46,654 nt of DNA from a virus: positions 1-46,654 of the IMG/VR virus record IMGVR_UViG_3300000956_000005, one strand, 5' to 3'. Position numbers and translations under genes: made by a program. The notes beneath the pieces are model-generated. The model was given only the letters and a program-made list of their open reading frames with translations. It was not told the DNA's origin and made no database searches. This document shows positions 35,792-44,743 of this stretch, one piece after another; the stretch's first letter is position 1, and each line of letters starts with the position of its first letter.

Positions 35792-38727
35792 TCGCGTCCT
35801 CGAAGAGTGCCGCGCCCGTAGATGCGCGGTCGGATCCGGATCATGTGAGCCTTGGCGGTGCGGTTGGTGATGGGCGGTGCTTCCGCGGCAGCCGCGCCGC
35901 TGGCGGGCGTGAAGATGACCGCCTTCATGCTGAACGCCGCAATGTCGCGAACGTAGAGCTTGGCGGTGTTGCGGTCGAAGGTGACCGAGCAGCCTGATGC
36001 CTTCGACGTGTCGAGCGTGACCTGCTTCAAGTCGATCGAGGCCGGCGCTCCCAGCCCAGCCGTCTCGGTGTCGATGGTGCCACCTAGGCTCGCGATTGAT
36101 CCGGTCCAGTTGAGCATCAGTACGCATACGCTGCCGTTGGCTGCCTTCCAGATGCCGTGAGTCACGCGCGGGAAGGCGCTTCTCTCGTAGATGGTGTCGT
36201 AGGTCCAATACTGGCTCGTGAACGTGGTCTGCGAGAGCCCGGAGGTGACTTCGGTTAGCGCGTAGTCGATGGTGGCTGGCGCCAAGAACTCGCCGTAGGG
36301 CATGTAGTCGGGCAGCCATGAAGCGTGCGCCGTCCACAACTGCACCACGAGATCGCGCAGCGCCTTCACCGTGAGGCTGATCCCGCCGGGCGTCACGTCG
36401 GCGTACTGCGTGTTGTCCCAGAAGTCTTTGAGTCCCTGCGTGTTCGTCTCGAAGATGGACAGCATCGGCAGCGTCAGTCCGTAGGGCCACTCGGAGAGCC
36501 AGTAGCCCATGGTGGCGTGGAGGTCTGCTCGGTTGAACGGGGCTGATCCGATCAGGGCGGCGCTCGAAACCTCCTGGCTCAGGTTGCGACCGACCGTGCG
36601 CCCGGCGTGAACCACGGCCCACATCGGGACCGTCTTGTACTGGTGGACCGTGGGCAAGATGCCGGTCGTGTTGCGGAAGAGCAGTCCCGAGGAGACGCCG
36701 TGCCAGCAGAAGTCGAAGCCGAACATCTGTGTCTCGTCGATGTCCTCGCAGCTCATGTGGAAGAAGGGCGTCTCACCGCGTGCAACCTGGAGGTCGCGGG
36801 CTGCCTGCTTCAGGCTGTTGATGTAGGTGATCTTTGACTCGCGGTGCCATGGCCCGCCACCGAGCGGGTGGTTGACGTAGCCGGGGTCGATCTTGCTCCA
36901 TGAGCCGTGGTCGTCGTGGTAGCACCACTGCTCGTAGCCAGGAGTCGGCGAGGCCATCGAAGGCTCGGAGTACACGTCGACGTACATCCCGCACGATCCG
37001 TGATCGTCGAGTCCTCCTACCGTGGTGTTCACCTTCAGGCGATCGAAGTAGGCCGCGGCGTTGACCTGTGCGTGCTCACAGCGGGCGCCCGTGCTGAAGG
37101 TGTTGTACTCGTAGACCTCGAGAGTGCCGGTGTTGAGCGGAGTGACCGAGTTGCCAAGCGAGTCCACGAAGCCAGGAGACGCCACTGTGACCGAGTTGAC
37201 GCCAAGGGCCGTGACCGTGGCCTGCGCGAGGCGCGCTGATCCAGACGCCGGAATGTAGATCGCCACCATGTTGTCGACGAAGCCACTCGTAGACGGGTTG
37301 CCGGTGACGGTGACGACGAACGGAACGTAGGAAACGATCGGGAAGTTGCGCTCTCGGTAGTATCCGCCAGAGCCTTCCATCAGGCGATCAACGCCACCCC
37401 CTTCGAGGTAGCCCTTGCGCGACATCCTGAGTGCGCCGACCCCGTCATTCGAGGTCCAGTAGCGCAGCTCCGCTGAGTCACCGAGAGTCTGATCCCATCG
37501 CTCGATCGGCCACGAGCCCTGGCGGGAAGCCAGGAAGTTGCCAGCGCCGGGTCCGAATATCTGGGGGAACCAGGGTTGGAGAAAGCAGTTGTGGTTTTCG
37601 TAGAGGTCGAGCAGTTTGGCGCGAAGGTCACCAGTCGGGTCCTCGGCGATCCGGTGCAGCAGGTAGCCGGGAGCCTCGACGGTGCCGAAGATCGGGGTGC
37701 TAGCAGGAGCTCCGGAGTTGGTGCGCAGAGACTCCAGGATGGTCGCCAAGTCTCCTGGTTTGCCATCGCCCAGGGTGTGGTTGTTGTCGTCGAGGCTCAG
37801 GTCGACCGGGAGTAGGAACCCCTTCTCGGCGTCCGACAGGTCGGAGCGGTCCCGGCGTTTCGCTGGCAGCCAGGATGGCGAAGAGGCTTCCAGGCGCGTG
37901 CGGTAGTGCTTGGCGATGTCCACCCAGCCGTGGTCCTGGGTCGTGCGCAGAGGCCTCAGGCAGAACGTGTACTGCGAGCCGAGTGTCCGGCCGTTGTTCC
38001 CGACCAGGACATGGTCTTCCTGGGGCTCGAAGACCTCGAAGACCAGGCGCGTCGCATCGCTCTCAAAGCGCGCGGAGAACAGGGCAAGGCTCCAGTCCTC
38101 GGCCCAGACCATCCAGCCTTCGTGGGTGGTGTTCTCGTAGTACCCCCAGACCGCCATGGAGGCGCCGCGGCCGGTCGGGTAGTTCCAGGTGTTCGTGGTT
38201 TCCCCGTTGCCGAACAGGGTGCCGATGCCGTTCAGGGTCGGGTCATAGCGCAGGTACTTGATCGGGTCCTTCGAGAGGACGCCGAAGACGTTGGACATGC
38301 AGGCGAAGTCGTTGGTGCGGTTAAGCGGGTCGATCTTGAGGGGGAGCGCCCCGATCGAGTCCAGGGCGTAGTCGGTGGGAGTACCGACCCAGGAGGCGGA
38401 GATCGTCGTTTCCAGCCAGTCCGTGCCCAGGCTGAAGGTCACAACCACGGTGAGCGCGTCAGCCCCAACGGGCTCTGCGGTCCATGTGGCCGTGAGGACG
38501 TTTCCGACCTGAAGCGCTGAGAAGGTGGCCGCTGTGGGGGTGAGGTTTGTTGTCGAGAAGGGGGCGGCCGAGGTGGTGTCGAAGACGGTTGCCTTCCAGA
38601 GGTTCGTCTCGGCATTGGCCCAGGACTGGTTCCCGGCGAGCCTTTGGAAGGAAACGAGCTTCAGGCCGGTGGTGGCGTCTGTCTCGAAAAGGAAGGTCAC
38701 GAGGCTGTTCGAGAGCCGATAGGTCAT
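35788..38727 (-). CDS. Large glycosidase-like protein (979 residues)
   Basis: ATG 38727 with AAAGGG upstream. The N-terminal about 250 residues are beta-rich, like the beta-sandwich leading many GH families. A central region has barrel-like segments such as GMYVDVYSEPS and FHMSCEDIDETQ, whose Asp/Glu could be catalytic. A beta C-terminal domain follows (about 870-960). The plan recalls the DUF6259-type glycosidase-like proteins as I remember them. No signal peptide. It could be a tail fibre or depolymerase, or an enzyme trimming a glycan with its coupled transferase. Orientation against all neighbouring virion genes is odd. Confidence 0.6.
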   Translation of the reverse strand: MTYRLSNSLVTFLFETDATTGLKLVSFQRLAGNQSWANAETNLWKATVFDTTSAAPFSTTNLTPTAATFSALQVGNVLTATWTAEPVGADALTVVVTFSLGTDWLETTISASWVGTPTDYALDSIGALPLKIDPLNRTNDFACMSNVFGVLSKDPIKYLRYDPTLNGIGTLFGNGETTNTWNYPTGRGASMAVWGYYENTTHEGWMVWAEDWSLALFSARFESDATRLVFEVFEPQEDHVLVGNNGRTLGSQYTFCLRPLRTTQDHGWVDIAKHYRTRLEASSPSWLPAKRRDRSDLSDAEKGFLLPVDLSLDDNNHTLGDGKPGDLATILESLRTNSGAPASTPIFGTVEAPGYLLHRIAEDPTGDLRAKLLDLYENHNCFLQPWFPQIFGPGAGNFLASRQGSWPIERWDQTLGDSAELRYWTSNDGVGALRMSRKGYLEGGGVDRLMEGSGGYYRERNFPIVSYVPFVVTVTGNPSTSGFVDNMVAIYIPASGSARLAQATVTALGVNSVTVASPGFVDSLGNSVTPLNTGTLEVYEYNTFSTGARCEHAQVNAAAYFDRLKVNTTVGGLDDHGSCGMYVDVYSEPSMASPTPGYEQWCYHDDHGSWSKIDPGYVNHPLGGGPWHRESKITYINSLKQAARDLQVARGETPFFHMSCEDIDETQMFGFDFCWHGVSSGLLFRNTTGILPTVHQYKTVPMWAVVHAGRTVGRNLSQEVSSAALIGSAPFNRADLHATMGYWLSEWPYGLTLPMLSIFETNTQGLKDFWDNTQYADVTPGGISLTVKALRDLVVQLWTAHASWLPDYMPYGEFLAPATIDYALTEVTSGLSQTTFTSQYWTYDTIYERSAFPRVTHGIWKAANGSVCVLMLNWTGSIASLGGTIDTETAGLGAPASIDLKQVTLDTSKASGCSVTFDRNTAKLYVRDIAAFSMKAVIFTPASGAAAAEAPPITNRTAKAHMIRIRPRIYGRGTLRGRE

Positions 38728-38735
38728 GTTGGCCC

Positions 38736-38764
38736 TTTCGTCTACGTTGGACAGCTAGTATGGT
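38736..38764 (+). promoter_or_regulatory. Possible rightward late promoter before terminase unit
   Basis: TTTCGT (38736-38741), 17 bases, TATGGT (38759-38764). Within the spacer is TTGGACAG (38747-38754), the same 8 bases as at 42600-42607 before the portal gene. The first gene (38799) has a proper Shine-Dalgarno (TAGGAG), so this transcript would have a leader. Confidence 0.35.
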
Positions 38765-38798
38765 GCCGAGTCAGCGCCTCTCTTCCTAGGAGCTTTCG

Positions 38799-39122
38799 AT
38801 GCCCCTTTCGTCCCCGACGTACAGCACCACCTACGGCAAGACCGAGCAGGACGCCAACATGGCGACCACGGTGGGCTTCATCGACACGACCAACATCGCT
38901 GTCGCCACCGCCAATGCCAACATCGCCGCAGGCACCACGGCCATCGCCGTCAACGCGGCGGCGATCTCGGCGGTCGAGACGGACTCCACGTCGCTTGGCT
39001 CCGCGATCACGGCGCTTGCCAACAACCTCGCGGGTGGTGGGCCGTGGCAGGGGGATTTCGTGACGCGCACGGACCTTCAGCCGCTCGTCGCCATCCTGCG
39101 CCAGATCGTTGCCGCGCTCTGA
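38799..39122 (+). CDS. Hypothetical small protein before terminase
   Basis: A 107-residue protein from ATG 38799 (TAGGAG eight bases upstream). Ala/Thr/Ile-rich helix (about 30-75: TTNIAVATANANIAAGTTAI and on) with a heptad-like run, then GGPWQGDFVTRTDLQPLV and a helix. This looks like a trimeric coiled structural protein rather than a HTH-type small terminase. The terminase gene starts inside its stop region. Role open. Confidence 0.6.
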   Translation: MPLSSPTYSTTYGKTEQDANMATTVGFIDTTNIAVATANANIAAGTTAIAVNAAAISAVETDSTSLGSAITALANNLAGGGPWQGDFVTRTDLQPLVAILRQIVAAL

Positions 39123-40697
39123 TTGAACGAGTCCCCACTCGTACTTGCGATGCTCATCCGGATCACGAAGGCGATCCAGAAGGAGCTTTTCAACGAGGAG
39201 CGGGGACCGAGAACGCCAGAGGAAGTTGACGCCGTTGCTGAAACCTTCCGGAAGGTGATGCAGCGGTTCAAGTTGCTGAAGTACGTCCCGCATCAAAAGC
39301 AACGCTGGTTCCACGAAGCCAAGGCGCCGATCAAGTGCTTCGTGGGTGGCAACCAGTCCGGGAAAACCACGGCCCTCCTGGCCGAGATCCTGTCGTGGTG
39401 CTTGGGCGAGTACCTCTGGAGCGGTGAACCCGTCATCGACCTGCGCGGCAATCGGGTGAAAGCCCCCATCCGCGCTCTGATCGGCGCCGAGGACTTCGTC
39501 AATGCTCACGCCGAGGTGATCCTGCCCAAGCTGAACGAACTCCTGCCACTCGACTACCTGGGCGTCGAGCAGGAGAAGCTCCAGGGTCGCGTCACTCACA
39601 AGTTGCGCTTCCCGAAGGATCTTGGCGGCTCCACAATCAAGATGATGTCCTATGACCAGGAGCAGGACAAATGGGAGGGCTTCACCGCCCACATCTTCGG
39701 CTTCGATGAGCCGCCTCCTGAGTACGCCGTCATCGGATGCAAGCGCGGGGCGATGCGCCATGCTGCCCCGATCTGCATGAGCTTCACACCGCTCAAGGAG
39801 CCGTGGATCTACGATCAGGTCTACTCGAACGAGAAGGCCATCCACATCGACTCGGACAAGGACATCGCGCGCTTGGGCCGGGAAAGCTACGCGATCGTCA
39901 ACGTGAACATCGCGGACACGCCCTATCTGACCGAGGAGGCCAAGGCCCGCTTCGTTGAGAGCCTGGACGAGGAGGAGCGAGAGGCCCGCCAACATGGCCG
40001 TTTCCGCCACCTGATGGGCCGGGTCTACAAGAAGTTCGACCGCAACATTCACGTCCTACCCGGTGACTGGGATCTCTTCCGCAAGGGCAAGCAGGGCGAG
40101 AACTGGCCGTGCGGCCTCGTGGTGGACCCACACGATCGCAAGCCGTGGGCAATGAGCTGGTTCACGGTCACACCCAGGGACGAGATCATCTGGATCGCCG
40201 AGTGGCCGGACTTCGACTTCCACGGCACGAAGCAGTGGCACTGGTCGGTGGACAACTACTTCGACAAGATGAACGAGGTCGAGAAGGATCTCGGGATCCA
40301 GGGGCGCGTGATCTGGAACCTGATGGACCCCAACTTCGGGCGCACCCAGAAGGCCGGTACTGGGGCCACGCTCGAGGACGAGATGAACGACCGTGGCCGC
40401 GCCTTCGACACCCAGATCGACGACAAGGTGGAACTGGGCCACATCGCCGTCCGGGACGCTTTGGCCGATCCGGCGCGTATCTTCTGGACCGAGCGGTGCG
40501 TCAACGGGATCCGGGGGATGGAGCACTACACCTGGAGCGATTACCGGGTGAAGGACGGTCGGATCAAGGAAGCTCCGATGGAGCAGTGGAAGGACTTCCC
40601 CGACCTGTCCCGCTACGCCGTCGTGTACCCTGTCCACTACATGGACCCGATGACCACACCTCAGGTCCGCATCTACCGGAACAATGGACTTGGCTAA
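39123..40697 (+). CDS. terL: Terminase large subunit
   Basis: 524 residues from TTG 39123, just after the upstream stop; ATG 39150 is an alternative, neither with a clear ribosome site. Walker A GGNQSGKTT at 75-83 and Walker B IFGFDE at 191-196 define the packaging ATPase. The C-terminal half holds the nuclease domain, with LVVDPH and WNLMDPNFG segments supplying metal-binding Asp. It cuts and translocates phage DNA into proheads through the portal. Followed by sugar/methyl genes before the portal, an unusual insertion. Confidence 0.9.
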   Translation: MNESPLVLAMLIRITKAIQKELFNEERGPRTPEEVDAVAETFRKVMQRFKLLKYVPHQKQRWFHEAKAPIKCFVGGNQSGKTTALLAEILSWCLGEYLWSGEPVIDLRGNRVKAPIRALIGAEDFVNAHAEVILPKLNELLPLDYLGVEQEKLQGRVTHKLRFPKDLGGSTIKMMSYDQEQDKWEGFTAHIFGFDEPPPEYAVIGCKRGAMRHAAPICMSFTPLKEPWIYDQVYSNEKAIHIDSDKDIARLGRESYAIVNVNIADTPYLTEEAKARFVESLDEEEREARQHGRFRHLMGRVYKKFDRNIHVLPGDWDLFRKGKQGENWPCGLVVDPHDRKPWAMSWFTVTPRDEIIWIAEWPDFDFHGTKQWHWSVDNYFDKMNEVEKDLGIQGRVIWNLMDPNFGRTQKAGTGATLEDEMNDRGRAFDTQIDDKVELGHIAVRDALADPARIFWTERCVNGIRGMEHYTWSDYRVKDGRIKEAPMEQWKDFPDLSRYAVVYPVHYMDPMTTPQVRIYRNNGLG

Positions 40698-41475
40698 CCC
40701 TCCGTTGCAGAGCCTTCGCAGCGTCAGCATCTACCATGGGCCAATGCCAACCCTGTCGGAGTCGTTCAGCCTTGCGGTTGGAAACATCTCTTCAGATGCC
40801 GGGCACACTTCGACCATGCCCCTTGGTTGCTTTGCTTGGACGCCCAACACGTTCCAGGTGATGTTCTGCGCTAACCTGCTCGGCAGGATCTTGAACGTAG
40901 CTAGCGGCGACGATCCGCACGGCCTTGGTGATCTGTTCGGCGACGTGGTCAACATGGACCTGCCGAGGCGCCCGGACTACTACAAGACCGGGAAGAAGAA
41001 GCCGAAGAACTTCATTCCTGGGTCAGTCTTCGAGATCCCGTTTCCAGACCGCGAGTTTGATGGCGTCCTGCTGGGCGAATTCTTGGAGCACGCTACCCAT
41101 GAGGCCGCTGTGCGCGCCATGCGGGAGTGCGCGAGAGTCGTGAAGAGGGATGGAATGGTCGCCTTCTCAATCCCATTCGATGCCGAAGGTGCCGATCACA
41201 TCGTACGGAACCCGGGATGCCCGGATTCCCTGGTCGTGTCCGAAGGGGTGACTGTAGGCCACCAGCATCTCTGGACGCATCACGAGCTTGGCCTTGCCCT
41301 TGCCGAGGCTGGCCTTTGCGCGGTGCAAGGAACCCATCTGTTCTGGGCCATGGGCCACTACGCCTGTTCTGGGGTTGGCGTCGTTTGCGTTCTTCGGGAA
41401 TCAGCCGATGGCGGTATCGGCGAACTGTTCAAGCGGGCTGAGCCGCACCAGCCAGACTCGATGTGGAAGGAGTGA
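40684..41475 (+). CDS. Class I SAM-dependent methyltransferase
   Basis: 263 residues from ATG 40684, overlapping terL by 14 bases (ATG 40744 is in frame). Motif I is ILNVASGDDPHG at 69-80, followed by VVNMDLP as motif II, an EFLEHATHEAAVRAMRECAR helix and RDGMVAFSIPF. This is the Methyltransf_11-type order. Position between terminase and portal with a glycosyltransferase suggests a sugar or virion-protein substrate rather than DNA; no DNA-methylase catalytic motif is seen. Substrate unknown. Confidence 0.75.
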   Translation: MDLANPPLQSLRSVSIYHGPMPTLSESFSLAVGNISSDAGHTSTMPLGCFAWTPNTFQVMFCANLLGRILNVASGDDPHGLGDLFGDVVNMDLPRRPDYYKTGKKKPKNFIPGSVFEIPFPDREFDGVLLGEFLEHATHEAAVRAMRECARVVKRDGMVAFSIPFDAEGADHIVRNPGCPDSLVVSEGVTVGHQHLWTHHELGLALAEAGLCAVQGTHLFWAMGHYACSGVGVVCVLRESADGGIGELFKRAEPHQPDSMWKE

Positions 41476-41477
41476 CA

Positions 41478-41945
41478 TTGGAAGGGTTTCCTGGCGATCA
41501 GCGGATGTTCCACGCCGTAACTGGTCCTGGCGGACGCATCGACGCAATGGTGGCCGAAGAGTTCGATGTTTGGTCCTTCGACGAGGATCGCTGGATCTGT
41601 CTACCCGCCAAGACCGGGGTGGTCCGAGCAAGCGAGGAGCGTCACACCGTCTTCGACGTGGTGATGCAAGACCTACCCGGGCGCTCGGTGGAAGACTTCA
41701 CCAGTCCGTTCGCCTGCACGCAGGGCCAGAAGCTCCTGTGCCCGGACATGAAGTACCGAACCGTTGAGGAGCTTGTCGAGAAGCGGCTTCCGGTGCAGCA
41801 CCCGCGCGGTAACGGACACATCACCAAGATCAAGCTGATCGCCGAGCGGCCGGAGAAGGAATTGGTCTACGCCTTCGCGGTGCCAAAGTGGATGAACGTG
41901 ATCCATGGGGCCGTGGTCTTCTCGACCGCCGGGGTGCCGGCGTGA
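41478..41945 (+). CDS. Hypothetical protein between methyltransferase and glycosyltransferase
   Basis: 155 residues from TTG 41478 (GGAAGGAG five bases upstream; GTG 41463 is in frame). N-terminal half beta-like with repeated Asp/Trp/Phe (EEFDVWSFDEDRWICLP), then a basic helix-strand region (KYRTVEELVEKRLPVQHPRG, HITKIKLIAERPEKELVYAF). Not recognised. It ends in a GTGA overlap with the glycosyltransferase, so a role in the same pathway is possible. Confidence 0.6.
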   Translation: MEGFPGDQRMFHAVTGPGGRIDAMVAEEFDVWSFDEDRWICLPAKTGVVRASEERHTVFDVVMQDLPGRSVEDFTSPFACTQGQKLLCPDMKYRTVEELVEKRLPVQHPRGNGHITKIKLIAERPEKELVYAFAVPKWMNVIHGAVVFSTAGVPA

Positions 41946-42589
41946 AGTTCACCCTCATTACCCCGATCGTGGATGTCCCGCTTGGTTCCGGTCGCCCGCA
42001 CTTCTTCCTCAAGGACTGCATCGAGTCGGTGGTGGGCCAGATCCACCAGGACTGGGAGTGGCTGATCGGGAGCGACGGGCCGCTGCCTCGGGCTAAGGCG
42101 CTGATCGACGGCTTCAAGGATGACCGGATCCGGTTCGTAGAGTTCGAGCGGAAAGGGCTCTGGGGCAACCCGCAGAGGAACGTGTTGATCGAGCAGGCCA
42201 AGGGGGAACTGATCGGGTTCCTCGACCACGACGACTGCCTGTTCGCCAACAGCCTCTCGCGGGCGGACGAGTACGCCCGTCTCTACCCCCACCGGCCGCT
42301 CTTCTTCTCGATCGAGATGCCCCACCACTACACCATGGAACCACGGATGCAGTTCGGCTCTCTCGCCGGGTCCATGCTGATCTGCCCCAAGGAACTGATC
42401 GGGCGGTTCACCCCCGAGGATGGCTACTCCGCGGACTACGAGTGCATCCAGCAGACGCTCGCCAACGCCAAGTACGCCGGGGTGGAGCCGATCTTCAGCA
42501 AGGCCATCATCAACCGGAGCCGCCCGTGGTGGCTCAAGGCCGTGACCGCCGAGGGCTACAAAGAGGTCACCATCTGCCACTGGACTTAG
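41942..42589 (+). CDS. GT2-family glycosyltransferase
   Basis: 215 residues from GTG 41942 (GTGA). Starts KFTLITPIVDV, the first GT-A strand. CIESVVGQIHQDWEWLIGSD at 26-45 is the conserved nucleotide-binding region, and LDHDD at 94-98 is the metal-binding DxD motif. Short for the family, but the core is complete, followed by a C-terminal acceptor part. No membrane segment. Placed immediately before the portal promoter. Likely takes part in glycosylation of a virion component. Confidence 0.8.
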   Translation: MKFTLITPIVDVPLGSGRPHFFLKDCIESVVGQIHQDWEWLIGSDGPLPRAKALIDGFKDDRIRFVEFERKGLWGNPQRNVLIEQAKGELIGFLDHDDCLFANSLSRADEYARLYPHRPLFFSIEMPHHYTMEPRMQFGSLAGSMLICPKELIGRFTPEDGYSADYECIQQTLANAKYAGVEPIFSKAIINRSRPWWLKAVTAEGYKEVTICHWT

Positions 42590-42590
42590 A

Positions 42591-42620
42591 TTGTCCACAT
42601 TGGACAGTTGGTGCTAGATT
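42591..42620 (+). promoter_or_regulatory. Rightward late promoter before portal gene
   Basis: TTGTCC (42591-42596), 18 bases, TAGATT (42615-42620). The inverted repeat TGTCC-ACATT-GGACA overlaps the -35, and TTGGACAG (42600-42607) also occurs at 38747. ATG 42629 is 8 bases past the -10, with no Shine-Dalgarno, suggesting a leaderless portal transcript. Confidence 0.5.
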
Positions 42621-42628
42621 CCGCACCC

Positions 42629-44740
42629 ATGAAGGTTCACCCCGAGGTCGCCTACCAGAAGCTCGTCCCGACGGACAGCACTCGGGGCAAGGCGTTCCTG
42701 GACGAGATCGACCGCGGCACCCGGCAGGACATCCTCGACCGCGAGGGGTGGGTCACCGCGAAGGAGAAGTACTTCCGGCGCCGCTACTGCCTGGAGTGGC
42801 GCGACCCGCCGTTCCCGTGGCCCGGCTCGTCCAATATCGTGATGCCGTTGATCGACAAGAAGATCGACGAGATCAAACCGCAGTACATCAACATCATCTC
42901 GGCATCGAAGCCGCCGGTTACCGTTCACGCGGTCGATCCCGAGTCGCAGAAGAAGGTGAAGAACGTCGAACTCTGGTTCGACTGGCTGGTCAAGGTCGGC
43001 TCGCCAAACTTCATCGAAGAGGTCGTCTACGCCATCGACGATTGCTTGGAGACTGGGCGTGGAGTTCTTTCCACCTACTGGCATTACGAGACGCGGAAGG
43101 TTCCGGACGTTCTTGAACGAGATCGTCTCCCGGATCGCCTTCGGCGCCTGGTCGTGGCGAGGGATGAGAAAGAAGCGAACGCGCTTCATGTGATGACCGG
43201 CGGGGCCACGAAGGCGCTCACCAGGCGCGAGTTCGATTCACTCGAAGCGCAGATCCGCGACACGATCTACCGCGAGTTCGACCTCGATCCCGAAGAGCCG
43301 ATGGATCAGCGCGCCATCGACGACGTGTACAACTGGCTGCGCGAAGGCTCTCGCGAGCCGCTGCCGTTCCAGAAGCGGGACGTGATCCTGAACGTGCCGG
43401 CAATCGGCTCCATCTCTCCGATCGACTTCGTGGTGCCGGCCTATACGACCGACCTCGAGCGCACCGAGAGGATCACCGAGATCGGCTACATGACCGAGCG
43501 CGAAGTGCGCGCAAAGGCAGCCGACCACAAGTTCAACTCGGCCGCGGTGAAGGAAATGCTCGACCGACGCTCGGCGAAGCGATCTGGTCAGTCACAGCGG
43601 ATCCAGGTGCAGCAGGCGTTCCAGGAGGGAGTCACCTCCAACGACAACGACCTGATCGAAGTCTGGAAGACCTCCTGCTGGATCGCCCCGCAGCCGGGAG
43701 CGCGTGAGCAGAAGTGCGTCCTTCTGCGCGCAGCCGACGCTCCCGACCTCCCGCTCAAGCTCTGCCTCTACGACCGGCCCAACGGGCGCTGGCCGTACCA
43801 CGGCATCGGCTTCGAGATGAACAAGAAGCGGTGGTACTCCCCGCGCGGGGTGCCTGAGAAGCTCGACGACATCGACGCGGAGATCACGGCGCAGCATCGG
43901 GCGAAGCTGAACCGTAACTCGATCGTGACCTCGCCCACGTTCAAGGTGCGCCCCAACCGCGGGATCAACTGGTCCTCGTGGCGTTGGCAGCCTGGATCCG
44001 CGCTTCCTTGCACGCACCCGGACGACGTGACGGCTTTCGACTTCAAGGTCATCGACGGCGTTTTCGACAACGAGATGAACCAGCTTCGCGTCTGGGGTGA
44101 GGACTACCTCGGCGGCTCCGACTACGGGATCACCAACCCGCTCTCGAACACCGACGACGCCCGCACGGCCACCGAGATCAACGCGATCCAGAACAAGGCC
44201 CGCCAGTCGCTTTCCATGCGTGGGCTCCTATTCACCCGCCCCATGGCGGGCGTCTTCCAGGATCTCTTCGATCTCTGGCATCGCTACGGTGACCCTGAGG
44301 TCTACATCCGGGTCACGGGAGGATCCGAGCCTCTCAAGCTGACCAAGGAGGAACTCCAGGGCCGGTTCCTCTTCCAATGCACCGGGACCATCGGGGACAC
44401 CGACCCGCAGGCCGAGGCGCAGAAGGCGCTCGCGCGCATCACGATCCTGTCCGAGATAAAGATGAACGGGCTTGCGGAGCCCAAGTACGAAATCGACCTC
44501 GGTGAGGCGATCCAGGACTGGCTCGAGAAGGACGACATCCGGGTCGCCAAGCGGATCATCCGGGAGCGTACTCCCGAGGAGATTGAGGCAATCCAGAAGC
44601 AGAAGGCCGAAATGCTGGCCCAGCAGCAGCAGCAGGAACTGCTCACCACCATGGCTGGCGGGAAGCCGCAGCCTCAGAAGAACGGGGCTTCCAAGCCCCC
44701 GCCCAAGCCCGGGTCCATGACGCTCGGGGGGCAGCGTTAG
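42629..44740 (+). CDS. Portal protein
   Basis: 703 residues from ATG 42629; an upstream in-frame start at 42608 lies inside the promoter. Length and features fit the large portals of short-tailed phages: helical N-terminus, WPGSSNIVMPLIDKKIDEI near 66-84, a tunnel-loop region and a helical Gln-rich C-terminus (barrel) with QKAEMLAQQQQQELL. Portals form the dodecameric vertex for DNA entry and tail attachment. Gene order (before scaffold and capsid) confirms. Four bases separate it from the next gene. Confidence 0.85.
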   Translation: MKVHPEVAYQKLVPTDSTRGKAFLDEIDRGTRQDILDREGWVTAKEKYFRRRYCLEWRDPPFPWPGSSNIVMPLIDKKIDEIKPQYINIISASKPPVTVHAVDPESQKKVKNVELWFDWLVKVGSPNFIEEVVYAIDDCLETGRGVLSTYWHYETRKVPDVLERDRLPDRLRRLVVARDEKEANALHVMTGGATKALTRREFDSLEAQIRDTIYREFDLDPEEPMDQRAIDDVYNWLREGSREPLPFQKRDVILNVPAIGSISPIDFVVPAYTTDLERTERITEIGYMTEREVRAKAADHKFNSAAVKEMLDRRSAKRSGQSQRIQVQQAFQEGVTSNDNDLIEVWKTSCWIAPQPGAREQKCVLLRAADAPDLPLKLCLYDRPNGRWPYHGIGFEMNKKRWYSPRGVPEKLDDIDAEITAQHRAKLNRNSIVTSPTFKVRPNRGINWSSWRWQPGSALPCTHPDDVTAFDFKVIDGVFDNEMNQLRVWGEDYLGGSDYGITNPLSNTDDARTATEINAIQNKARQSLSMRGLLFTRPMAGVFQDLFDLWHRYGDPEVYIRVTGGSEPLKLTKEELQGRFLFQCTGTIGDTDPQAEAQKALARITILSEIKMNGLAEPKYEIDLGEAIQDWLEKDDIRVAKRIIRERTPEEIEAIQKQKAEMLAQQQQQELLTTMAGGKPQPQKNGASKPPPKPGSMTLGGQR

Positions 44741-44743
44741 GCC

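Noticed and set aside
38742-40052. 436-residue leftward ORF opposite terL
   Set aside because: Reverse-strand shadow of the terminase gene; no motif or start site.
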